Assembly: GCA_037577475.1 (NCBI GenBank) | Contig: CM075203.1 | Location: 5,349,501-5,413,500 of the forward strand | Reading direction: 5' to 3' | DNA from: Chaunax sp. Z400 | Lineage: Eukaryota > Chordata > Actinopteri > Lophiiformes > Chaunacidae | DNA: 64,000 nucleotides | Notes under the pieces: generated by a model | What the model was told of the DNA's origin: nothing | Seen by the model: only the letters and a program-made list of their open reading frames with translations | Database searches by the model: none | In this document: positions 1-12,200 of the stretch, in pieces | Numbering within the stretch: position 1 is the first letter of the stretch | Layout of the letters: every line of letters begins with the position of its first letter | Position numbers and translations under genes: made by a program

Positions 1-3000
1 TCCCACCCACTAAATCCAGCCCAGTCTCTCCCGGACTGCTGCTGCACTGCCCATAGCGGTGCTTTTTTTCACAACAAGACCAATTCCGCACCATGAAGTT
101 ATAGAGTTTCTCTTTTTTGACTGTCAAACAGATGGAGATGCAGCACTGCTTCTACAGAATGTCATTCCTTTTGCAGTGCAGTCTTGCAGTGGTACATTAA
201 AAGAAAAGACTTTACCACTAAGATACTCCTCCCACTTTTAGGGTTGCTTTTGTTCCAGATTTTCCAACCTTTTTTTTTTTTGCTGCGTATTCATGAAATG
301 TGATATCTTAGATTATGGGAAGGGTCTTTTTTTTCTTCTTTTTTTTATGTCATGCCTCGCATGTCGCCCAAAAACACAGGTAACCTTCTCGAAGTGCTCT
401 TCAGGGAACGAAAGCAAGTAAAGGAGAAGCAGGATGACAGCAAAAAGGAATAAGTGGAATAAATGAGTGTGAGGGGGGGGGGACATCTTTTTTGTTCTAT
501 CCCTGCACATGAGTTCAATTCTTAAAGCATCTGGAATCACTCAACTCTCAGTTCTACACTGTGACTTAAGCCTTGGAAAGAAAACCATAAGAAGGAAAAA
601 GAAAAAGAAAACAGTCCTGATGCAGTCAGTATTGAGGGCTAAAGGTTTTTATGGTTTGTCACAAAATAGAGTTTTTGCATATTGACACATGCACTGTTTC
701 TAGTCACATATACACTTTCCACTAGCAGTTATCTTCAATGCTAATTTTCACTGTAACTTATTGACACCAAAATAACTTAACAATGACATCAGTGAGTAAC
801 AGTTTCAACCAGACTGCTGTTACAAATGAAACCCATCTAGCCAGTTTAACTCTGTATAGATGTCGTGTGTAAACAGTAACACATACTAGCACAAATTCGC
901 TAGCTTACGATTGTCTTTTTAAGATATGAATGTTCCTGTTTCACATAAATGTATTCTAGTTCTATCTTAAAGGTGGGGCCTGTGTTTTCTGAGGCAGCTG
1001 CATGCAGAGCATGAATGAAGACAGAGATACAATGAGAAAAAAATAACAGAGGATCCGTTACTGTGATGCCAAATTCTCAAATCAGAAACATATTTCAATG
1101 TATTGTTTAATTGTATTATGGGGGGAAAAATATGTCCAGGCAGTGTTTTTTTCCCCCTGCTTAAAAATTGACAGACCAAAACCAAGCATTCTCCATCTTA
1201 AAGCATGCTACCCACAAGCAGGAACATATAGTGGTTTGGTGCGGCCCGGTGCATTGTGGTTGTTGTAGGTTTTCTACCTTTTGCGCAAAATAGAATAACA
1301 CAGCCCTTTGCAAAGACCATGTTTTCTGCAGTGGGATAATTTCTTAAATACCATATTGAGGTTACCTACTCGTACTTAATTCTACTATGTTTCTGAGGAA
1401 AATATTATATATTTTATGCATAAGCTCATCAAAAACGACGCATTGCTATAGATTAAAGAGTTTTCTCCATTGGCACAAGCTATAATATTAAAATGCTATT
1501 TACAAACTCATACCTTTATAATGCATGAATATGTATTCCCAGTTTTCTGTAGCTTCCTTCTTCTTCCTTCCTTCTATCTTTATGAGATACCAAGTCATCC
1601 TTGAGTTAAAATCATTTATGTCAAACTTCTTCTTCGAAGTTCATAAATGCTTGTTAGACCTATTGTTACTGTACAAAGATTAGCTATTAGCATATATTAG
1701 CGACTTGTGTGTGTGTGTGTGTTCACAAGTCAATGTACAGAGAGAGAAAGTGATTCCTGCAGGCTCAGTTTGATGTTCCCGCACATATAGGGCAGCGCAA
1801 GTCATAGCAAGTCGGCTACCTGTTTTCTATTACCTGTAGCTACGTTTACTCCTCCCACACATACCTCCACCAGCTACAGGCTCTATACCATGAACACTTT
1901 ACATCTGTCAGTTGCGTTCATGAATCAATAAGTAACATATGATTCTACAAAAAAAAATCACTTTTTATGAGCCAGCCACTCCCAACTAGTTAAAAAAAAG
2001 TCTGTTTTAAAATGCACGGACAAAAAGCCACTGAATGCACAAAAGTGAGGAAATTTAATTTGTTAAATATGTGCACAAATACAGGCACACAAACATAAGA
2101 AGGCTTTGTAGGGGGGGGACACTCAAATCAGGAGGTAAAAGGTGGAGTCTCTCATTGTGGTCCAAGTGATGTCTTCATCTGTGGTGCAGCATTTTCACTG
2201 GGCGTAATCACACTCATCCTGCTGGTAGACCAAACATTCAAGTTCAGAGTGGGTGAATCACAAGCATCCTGTCAGTAACGAATGTTGTTTTTTTTTCTAA
2301 TTCTTCATCTCACATTTAGTCTTAATTAAAACGGACAGACCTGAGAGCGACTGGTTCAGAATCTATATAAAGCTTCAAAAGGCTGTAATGGTTACAATAA
2401 TGAATACACAACAGTTCTCTGTGACTTCCACCTGGAACAATTCAGATGGAGCTTAAACTGAGAGGTCATCCTGCACGCCAACTTGGCCTCAGTGCTGGAG
2501 TTAAGCTAAGAACGTACGACCCCTCTGGGATCATCATGTCGCGAGGCCTTGTCCTCCCCAGGGCCAGTGAGCAGAGGCCTGAGAAAACAGTCTGTCCCAA
2601 TGAGATTTTCACAGGAGATCAGGACAGAGGAATCAGTGTCAGTCAGCAGGAGACCTGAGCTGAGATGCAACAGATGACATTGCAATCGATGCACATGTGT
2701 TTGTTTCTTAACCTCAGAGGAAATGCCACAGGTATAGGCCTAAATATAACGCCAAAGGGCATTAGAGCCATCAGATCCACGAATGACTTGAGTATGCAGC
2801 CTTCTGGCAGAATGTTTCTCATATGTGTGCTAAGAGGAAAGGCAAACAGGTGGTGTGTGGAGACCGAGACCTAAGCATGTCTCAGCAAACTGTGGAACAC
2901 TTTGCAAATGTGTGTGTTAAAATGTTAACGTTCAAACAAATCGTTATACGTCTCACAAATTCAATGCAAATGGGCCGTTTTTGTTGCACACGTCTGCTTA

Positions 3001-5197
3001 TGATTATTACGTTTTTCTTATAATAATCATGTTAAGACTTGATTCATAAAACCTGAAGCTGAATGTTTTTAGTTGCATATGTTTTTCCAGAAGAAAAATG
3101 TCTTCTTTTCTACTTTTTTCCGACCCATAAAATCATGTTTACATATAAATAAACTAAAATGATAATTGTTTTCCAAGAGTCTTAAGTCTACATGGCATTT
3201 AGCATATTCTACCCTTCAGCCTTGATTCAAATTTTTTAAATTTTTTTTTAAAAACCACATAAACACTGCAGTACATGGTCTGTATCCAAACCATGCACTG
3301 CTCCTTATGAGGGTTAGCTAGGATAATACCCACCCACAGAAGAGCCCCCTCTAGTGCATACTATCTCCAGCATTTAGACTCACCCCAAACTTCTCAAGCT
3401 GGCTCACCCTGTAAACACAGGGCGATGATGACGAATGCGGATGCATTCGCCTGGTGAGGATTACTCAGTGGAGGGTAGGCATATTCCATGAGGAAGGTGG
3501 AGGCGGGTGGTGATGGGGGAGGGGGGGGGGACTTCAAGATGAAATGTGAGAACTCTGGATCATGTCTAAAGCATCCATTGGAAGGAGGAGCTGTAGTCAC
3601 ATAGGCCAGATGAGTGTGGAAAACTAAGAAACTGGATCATTATTATTAGTTTAATGCATCCTGTTTTATATATATATAGATTAAAGCCAGAGGATTTTTT
3701 TTGTCTCAGTATAGTTGTGATGCACTGTAAACTATGATCACATCCAAATCACAGTGTTGTGATCCTGTGGTTCAGCAGGTGGTGATTACTTTTGTTTTCT
3801 CTAGAACAGCATCTCCCTCCCAGTCGTTCCGTCTGCCTCCTTTAAAAAGAACAGAAACACTGCGGACGACGTGGAACCTTCATGTCATTGTTGGGATGGT
3901 TGTTGTTGCCAGGTGCACAAATGGAGTATATTTTCTGTATAGTCATGATACTTGTCACTGTTGCAGACTTCCCAATGAGCCCGTAAGAAAACACGGTACC
4001 GCTTTTTTACAAAGTTGAGCTCCAAGTGTTCTCCTTTCTCCGGGCCTCTCCATTCCTGCCTCCTCTCTCTTTTCCTCTCTCCCTCTCTCCTATCCCTAAA
4101 ATGCAACATAACTTACAATCAAATGTGCAGGGCAGCTTCGCAGGAAATATTGCAAGCAGCCGAAAAGAGAAAGTAGAGGCCTGCCAAGATGCATTCCTTT
4201 CTTCGAATTCAGTCAGTATAGGCTGAGAGGACGGGAGCAAGGGAGTTCATAGAGGCTTTAATGTCATTTATGCAAATCACTTTGTTAGTGTGTGCTGTGG
4301 ATGTCTTAAAACTGTGTAGAACCTTGTGAAATGATGCTCACACGCCTGCTGTCAATCAGGCACTTTGAAATGTCATCACAAATGACCTTCTCTCCAGTTT
4401 TCTCTGGCAAATGAAGAAGCTAACTATAATTTAAATTATAGCTGCAACCATCAATATTTTTTCCACCACCAAGGAGGCTATTTTCCTTTTTGATAAGAAA
4501 AACAATTATTTTCTTGATCTAAAGTGCAAATAAGCAATATTTTTTATTCTGACAATGCACAAACTGAAGCTGAATCCACAGCTTCCATTTGCTTTAGCTT
4601 TACAGCAAGTTTCAGCTCTTTGTTCATCTGTGCTGCTTACTGTTTTGGTTCACTCTCAAACCTCTTGTATCACTATTCAGTCAAAAAAAAAGGTCTTAAA
4701 ACCCACTGCACATCGCCAGCTCAGCACCAAACGGCAGTCAGGCCGTTTTAGTGGAGCATTTAAAAGCTAACTAGATATTTTCCTGAGGTAGAGACCAAAA
4801 ACAGAGCAAATACAGAGTGAATGCTGGACGTATACATTCATCGGATGGACAGAGACAGAGACTCCAAATGAATGATCACGTTGCTCTGGAGCTGCTGAAA
4901 GTGTGAATGAGCAACTCTTTGCTCATATGTTCGGCAAAATGTGAAGAAAAAAACATTACAAATGAATCCTGAATTGCTTGTTTTCTGCAACCAAAGCTTA
5001 AGAAACTTGTCGTATGTGATAATAAAAAGAAGCAAACCCTTGAAAGCTTGTGCATGTTTGCCTCAAAACGACTTCAACAACGGATTATCAGAGTTGTATC
5101 GGCAGTTATTTTGCATTCCAGCTTCATCTGAAGTTGGACATTATGCACAACTGCTAGTCTGAGCTTTAAGAGTGGAGGCATGTGGACCAGCTTTGTT
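1..5197. other. Left spacer, no gene recognised
   Basis: I can assign no gene here. The stretch is AT-rich, with homopolymer runs, a short (GT)n around 1,705-1,722, G-runs near 474, 2,110 and 3,522, and a pyrimidine-rich patch near 4,030-4,090. Reading frames up to about 95 codons occur, but they overlap on both strands, lack splice context and have no recognisable domain. It could be long 3'UTR or intergenic sequence. Confidence 0.5.
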
Positions 5198-5698
5198 TCA
5201 GGTAACAGAAGGAGTTTTTTCGGACTTAAGGAGGATTTGGGGAACATTTTCCATGTAGTTCAACAGAAGGTTGGCCTCGAGCAGCAGCTTCTTCATCGGA
5301 GGAGGCGTCTGTGATCTGTGCAGAGCAGTAAAACATCTTCACACAGATTAGTTTGCATCCAGATAAACTGTAATTTAAGAATCTGTTGCTGTGTCAACAT
5401 ACGTTTGCACCTTTGATTTTAAAACCCCATATATGCCAGAATTTTACATTTATTTGAAAACTCGAGGGCATCATACTTTAATATAAGTGCAGATGGAGTG
5501 ATCCATAAAAAGTGATCACCTGCTCACGCCTCTAATCTCAGTCTGATCCTGGGTGCTACCTTCAGACATGGGTCTTCCTCTCATCTGGGTCGTCGAAAAC
5601 TTTCTTTGTAGACTCCTCAGATTGGTTACAGCTGTGGCTGTTGGCTGGAGCGGAGCTGTGGGAGGCTGCTGCAGGCCAGCGGGGAGGAGCTCCGACAT
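5198..5698 (-). other. Possible coding exons of an unidentified gene
   Basis: Two coding-like islands lie close together on the minus strand. The right one (5,560-5,698) follows a strong acceptor, a long pyrimidine run ending in TTTTTCCAG, and is open in two frames. The left one (5,198-5,315) follows a CACAG acceptor and contains a 39-codon frame with the segment MKKLLLEANLLLNYMENVPQ, ending TPSVT before the stop. The apparent donor at 5,559 (GTAGCA) does not join the two islands in the frame that looks best on the left side, so the exon model is unresolved. I do not recognise the product. These may be terminal or alternative exons of a gene transcribed leftward, or chance open frames. Confidence 0.25.
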
Positions 5699-7312
5699 CT
5701 GGAAAAAGAAGGAAAGCTGGCGGAAAGACAGAGACAAGAGCCTGGCAATATGAACGCTCAACCCTGCCGCTGCAGTGTTTGCAAGTTCTGTGTTTGCTCT
5801 GTCTCCCAAAAAGGGGGCCAGTGCCGTTAGATTGGCTGTGAAACAACAGCCTCTGAAATGCTAATGTCGTCTAAAAGTGTGCGTCTGCTGGGTACAATGT
5901 ACTGGGCTGAGTGGTTGAGACAGTGGAAAGAGTGGACTGCTGTTTTTAAGTTCTGACCCTCTGGGCCTCCTGATGTAAGAGCGTGTCTAAACATGTGGGA
6001 GCCGCCTGCGAGAGGGGGAAAAAAGAGGAGGGGGGGGGGGGGGTGCAGTGAGGTGGCGCTTGAATTCTTGAATTCCTCCTCAGATTCCTCCTGTTTTAGC
6101 TTTTCTGTAAAGTTAAATATTGACTGGCTTCCTCTGTGAAATGAAAGGTCACGTTTCCTCAAGTATATAGGAAGATATTGTGTTTCTATAAACTTGAAAT
6201 ATTGGTGGTAAACTACACCTACATCAAACCAAAATAATCATTCGTTTGCTCTTTTTCATGGAATAATGTGAATTGTTTTGATAAAGGTTTATTAGTGGTT
6301 GCAAACGGCTTTAATACTCTTTGTTTAATTCATTTGACAGTACAAGAATCACAAGTTACAGCAACTCAAACTGCATATGTCAAGGATAGCACAATAAATT
6401 CCAAGACTTCTTTGAAGGTAGCAAATATGCAAGAGTACAATCAAGTGACCAGGCGACATCATTTTACCCACAAACCAACTCAATGAACACTGATATCATC
6501 ATCATCATCAATGCCAGAGCTCCACATGAATAATCCAACAAGGTCAATTATATTTTACAGATCAGCAATAAGCTGTTAATGAGGATCAGAATCTATATTC
6601 CATAAACCTAAACCTGCAGACATTCTTTTCACAAATATCTGTTTATTAATAATTTAACTTAAAAACATAAGTTATTTTGTTCAAATCTGAAACGGGCATG
6701 AATGTGCGACCAATGTTCATGGTAGTCCATGCAATAGTTGTGGAGGCATTTCACTAAAAACGGTAAATATAAATGGACTCTATTTGCGCAGCACGAGTCT
6801 GATTGGCCAATCGAAGCACGTTACACAAGTCAACATTCACCCATTCACACACATTCATATACTGGTGGCAAAGGTTTATATGCAAGGTGCCATGTGCTCA
6901 TCGGGGGCAATAACTATCCATCCAGCCATATGGAGCAGTTTGGTTTCACCATCTTGCACACGGACATAGTGGACCATGCACTGACCTTCAGATGAATCCA
7001 CAACCCCTCTATCTCCTGAGCCACAGCTGCCCACTAGCTAAAACTGTTGATGTCGTGGTGGCGCTCGAGGAAGAGTCAGCAGGTTTTATCCTCTGGGTGT
7101 CTACAAAATTTCATAAGAATCCATTAAATAGTTGTGGAGATGTGCTGACGTATACCATCCCATAGAGCTCAAAGTCCCAAACATGGCTCCAAAAAGATTG
7201 GATCAACTTTATTTTATTTTATTGCTCATCAGTCCTTAAAGTTGCTTTAAGTTTGGTCTGTTTTATTCACTAGTATTTGAAGGAAATTGGTGACACTATA
7301 GCAACCTGTCCA
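5699..7312. other. Spacer without recognised gene
   Basis: The stretch contains a poly-G run near 6,031-6,042, an ATC trinucleotide run near 6,495-6,510 and otherwise unremarkable AT-rich sequence. A 111-codon minus-strand frame at 5,827-6,162 has biased composition and no domain, so I do not call it a gene. Confidence 0.45.
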
Positions 7313-7431
7313 TCACAGCTCCAGCTGCAGGGCAGAGCGCTGCCTGGGTTTGTACAGCAGAGGAGTGGAGGCATCCCACCGGCTGCCTGGACAGAGGGGG
7401 CATTCTTCTCCTCGGATCCCCTCCGTCCTCG
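7313..7431 (-). other. Possible terminal coding exon, unidentified
   Basis: On the minus strand an acceptor (TTCTGTCAG) is followed by 119 nt. Read after two leading bases, it gives 38 codons and a stop. The peptide includes EECPLCPGSRWDAS and ends in RQRSALQLEL. The local GC content is clearly higher than in the flanks, which is typical of a fish coding exon. The other two frames are also open for much of the length, and I cannot match the peptide to a family. It might belong to the same leftward-transcribed gene as the islands at 5.2-5.7 kb. Confidence 0.25.
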
Positions 7432-9299
7432 CTGACAGAACACAGTTTGTCAGCTAATCTGCCCACAGTTTACTGAGGAAATGTTCACTTAGCGCAGGAA
7501 ATCTGAGGTTTCCCCCCCAAACGTTTGATTTTAGAAGTTAGTCAAATAACACTGGGGTTATGAGTCAGGTCAGAACAACATAGGTGGGAAGTGAGAAACC
7601 CAGAGGGGACTTAAACCTCACGTCACCAGTTAGAGATACATAAATAACTAGTATAAAATAATCACCTGATGCTAATTATTAATCTTGATGAATTAATGAT
7701 TTGCTATAGGTAATATTAAATGTAATCATGTGATCATAAAGGTCTCTAGCTTATGTTTTTATAATGATTTTCTGTTTAATTTAGATCAGTTAAGAAGCTC
7801 TTATCACCTATAGAAAAGTTGGGGGAACTTTATTTAGTAGTATTGAAGCATGACATCACTGGTTGATTATAGTATCGGTCAGATTAAAATAATAGAGCTT
7901 TAATATCAGATTTGTGTTTGAGGTTTTTGGAAAGACATGGTGTGAAATTGTAATTTTGCTTTATCAATTTTATTGACTAAGCAGTGACAGGAAAGAGATT
8001 GAAAGAAAATGATGCAAAGGCGATGTTAATATTACTATATGAATAGTGAATAAAATGTAAAAAAAAAGAAAAAGGGAGCAACAGCTTTTTATTTCAGTAA
8101 ATAACACAATAAAAATGGCATGATTTTATTTTGATAAGAAAAGCATTGCAAGCTTATATAAGCTTATATAATTTCTCATGAAATGTTACAGAATTACAGT
8201 GAGTTATTACAGCAAATATGGATCATGAGCATTTAAACAAGTTGTGTTTAATCGTAGTCACCATCTCAAGTAAAGCATTAAAAAATTTACAATACTGACC
8301 AAAACCTTCCCCAACCCTTGGTATATATGTAAAATCACCCCAATAATGTTTTGTAGATGCTTCATTCATTTATATTTTGTAAAAAAAAATAAAAAAAATT
8401 CCTATTCAGAGCTAGTAGAGGCACCATCCTCTAAAGCAGGTGAAATGAGAACTTGTAGCAGTTGTGAGGTAAACGTGATGAAATATGCAAAAAATACAGA
8501 CCTTTTATGAGCAAACCAGCAGCCTGTGAACTAATTATGCTGGTTGCTTGATACTTATGAGTCTAGTATGCTGAAATGGATCAGCAGAGTGAATCTCCCA
8601 TAACGTATGATTATTCTGGGTTATTTTACAGTCTATGGTCCCACACTTGATCGATTAGACTCAGCTCAAAAGATAAATTACTAACGAGGATTACGCTTTC
8701 ACCAAGATCTGTTTTTGGTTTTTTTTTTGTTTGTTAGCAGGAAGACACAAACGCTTCATGACGTATTGTCATGAAACTTGGTGAGATGGTTGAACGTTTT
8801 GGAGTAGATCTGGATAAAGGAGTGGATTCTGGATTTTTTTTCCTACTTTTTTAAAGTTGCAAGATAGAATTAGTTTTGTTTTGTTTTTTTCGTCAATTAC
8901 ACGTAAACTTCTTTAAAATTGCGACAACTATGAGGGCTGCCATTTAAATGGCACCCATGTCTTGTTGGAATTTGGATTAGAGTTTAATGTAATTGGAAGG
9001 GACTGTTGGATCTTGGGTATGGGTTCTACTGAGTGCCCTTCTAGTTTGGGACGTTTTCAGTTTGAAACTCTATTATTTCCTTTTAGTTCAAACAGGACAC
9101 AACATCAATTCCATGTAACTGTCAGAAAAGCTCACTTATTGGCATTAGCGTGTGTAGACCTTATAATATGAGCATAGAGAAAACATCTGGGACACAGTGG
9201 TGCTGTGGTCCTTTAAGCTTCCCACAATGATCAGGGTCTTTTGCACCAGGTCTGACTGTAGTTCCACTATTGTCCTGCAGGGGAAGTAGAGAGCAGCTA
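7432..9299. other. AT-rich stretch, partly probable RETSAT 3'UTR
   Basis: No coding exon is recognisable. The part immediately below 9,300 lies downstream of the RETSAT stop codon on the minus strand and probably contains its 3'UTR. AATAAA motifs on the minus strand are visible at about 8,088-8,093 and 8,125-8,130, but nothing in the sequence shows which is used. A short direct repeat of AAGCTTATAT is visible near 8,150-8,168. Confidence 0.4.
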
Positions 9300-12200
9300 T
9301 CACTGCAGCTTCTTCTTGGCCAGTTGGGCCATCTCTCTGGCTTTTTTCCTCTTCAGCTTCTTCTTGAGGATGAGCAAGTCAATGTAGACTATGTGATCCA
9401 TCACCGTAGAGGCACAGAGGAGTCCGCCATGCAGAGCGCCTGCTATCCCACAGCTGAACACATCTTGACCTGGAACAGACAGAACACACACAAACTGAGA
9501 CAAGAATACCTGGAGTATGGATTCAAATTATTGTCTGTGTTTCCCTCTTTATAATGTTTTTCTCAACAAGTTTAAATTACTTATTAAAGTGTTTTTAACT
9601 GTACCAGTAAGCTAATCCAGCAACAAAAAAAAAACTATTTAAAACACTGCAACGACACATTTCACAGCATTGTCAGCCTCCTGCATCACATCAATCCCAG
9701 GGCTTGTTGAGACATTTCTATCAGCAGAACAAGAATTGTCTGCACTCGCAGAGCTTCATGAAACCTAAAAGCCTTTGCCAAGTTTGTCCCTTTTCATACC
9801 TGAAATGTAGAGGTTTTTCACAGGGGTGTTGCACCTGTTCCTTGCCACAGCCTCGGCGTGGAAACGATCTAGGTTGTGCTCAGCGGAGTACATGGCTCCA
9901 CGCTGGGAACCCAGGTAGTGGCTGTTGGTCAGTGGGGTCGCCACATCCTGGAAAACCAACTGAAAAACAAGTCAAAATAAATATTACAAAGACAAACACA
10001 TATTTAACAAAAGCGTGGACAATGTTTTATGTCCATTTTTATACACAGAGACAATACAGACATACTTCAACATGTGTTCATGTGTGGCTGTGAATGACTC
10101 GTCGTACCTTGTCTCTGATTTTAGGGAATAAAGTACAGGCCCAGTCAAAGAGGTAATTTGCAAATCTCATTTTGTAGTTGTAGTATTCGTCACCCCTTTT
10201 GCGCACAGTTGTGTCCTTCCATTCCTCAAACCACTCATACTTCACCATCGTCAGTATGGTCATGCAAGATTTTCCTGTACATATGAAACACACAAGACAT
10301 GACAGCCAACACATTTAGAGTTTTTTAATGTAAATTTTAGCTTTTAGTCTTCTATTATTTGCAACAGGGGGAAAAAGTCAAGGTTTATACCAGGGTGTCT
10401 TAGTTTGGCTTCCGGGTCTTTGGAAGATGGCATGGTGATGAACATCATTGGAATATTTTCCGGTGCCTCCTCTTTGCTCATTGCAAAGAAGTCATCCATC
10501 CTTCAAAAAAAAAAATGACAAAACTTCAAACCTGCCATCCCACAGTCAGAGCTGTCTGGGCTGCTTTTATCAGCAATGTGGCCACATATAAAATACTGAG
10601 TATTAGAATATCTGATCCTGTGCTCCATCTAGTGGATGCATGCATTCTTATACAGCAAGTATACATTTCTTAATGCAAAGGCTCAGGAAATCTTAAATTA
10701 AGCTGCACAGTGTTTTTTTCTTTTGGAAAAAACAAAAGCTGACCCACAAGGAGAAAAAAAAAAGTGACTCATTCTGAGGAGCAGGCCAACACTGAGAGGC
10801 TAGTTTCCCCTCTGGGGGGGATTAACATCATTCCTACTTCTAATACAATAGCCCCCCCTTGTGATAGCTAGATGCCTCTTCCTGGACTGCTTTGTATACT
10901 CACGACTTGTCCATATCATTGTTTTTGAACAGCCAGAAGTTGGTGGACTCAAGACCCAACTCCTCGTCAGTCCCGTCAAATCCAGAGAAGACCAAGAACG
11001 ATCCTCTGCCATGTTTCATCATGTTCAGCCTTTCCTGAATGTCTAGATTATAGGAGGGTTTGTAATGAGCTTTAAACCTGTGCGCTTATTTTCAGGATAC
11101 AATCTGACATATTTTAGAATTCATCCATTTTTTGTAAAAACCGATCAGCTGCTCACCTGTCTTGACTCGAATCTCAGGGGGAAGAAGCTTCTGGAAGGTG
11201 GTGAAGATGCCACAGTTTGAAATAATCACGGGTGCATGGACCTCCACCTCCTCCTGACCTTTCCTCACTTTCACCCCTGTCAGAATGGCATAGAAAAGAG
11301 GCTCTTAGTCTGTAACCTCTAGAGGATCTTACCTTTAACAGGTGAAATAGGGGGCTGGAGTCAGGTTACCGTAGGCTGCTCCCTTCTCATTGACCAGGAT
11401 CTCGGAGACGGGAGCTCTGACCAGGCAGTTTCCCCCATATTTCTGAATGGTGCGGATGATGTGGAAGGCGATCTCACTGGCACCGCCTCTCGGGTAGTAG
11501 GCACCCCGTTTGTAGTGATGAACCAGGAGGGAGTTGATCAGAATGCTGGAGTCCTTTGGAGGCACGCCTAAATGTACAGAATAAAAAGGATTAATTACTG
11601 TTTTGTTGCCATTATGTTTCAAAATAATGTACAAATGCACTCATTTTGATGCACTCCTTACTGCTCCATATTTGATTTCCCCCCTCATTTCTAGGATTAT
11701 GATATTTTTGTCACATTTAATTGGAGAATTTATGTAACTTATAAAGAGAAAAGCTAAATAAATAGATTTATGTATCACTATTATTATAATCATCATTTCA
11801 AATCCAGTTCAGAGCTAGTGGCAAAGTCTTATTTTTTGGACTTGAGATCGTTTTGTTTTTTTCTAACTACTTGCAACACTTTTTGAGCGCCCACCATAGA
11901 ACAGATAAGCAAAGATGACATGCAGATCCTTGTTGCTGGTCAGGGTGTTCACCAAGTCTGTTGCACATGTGCCAGAGAGTTTGAAAACAGGCGAGATGAG
12001 ATTTGCGATGCCTGACTTCAGCAGGAATAAAGACACCCACTGCGGGATCAGCTTTAGCGTCGCCAAGTAGTGTGTTTTCTTAGCCGAGACCTGTTGGTAG
12101 TACAGGACACATTTGGGATCAAAACTCATTCATCAGGCGGATGACTCACTGTCATATGTGTGTCCCCTAGCTCACAGAACCTTCATGATTTTGAAGAAAG

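Noticed and set aside
2446..2694. Overlapping 62-70-codon frames on both strands
   Set aside because: Neither has splice context or a recognisable motif, and both strands are equally open.
5827..6162. 111-codon minus-strand frame
   Set aside because: It has poor codon bias, a run of prolines from a poly-G tract and no domain.
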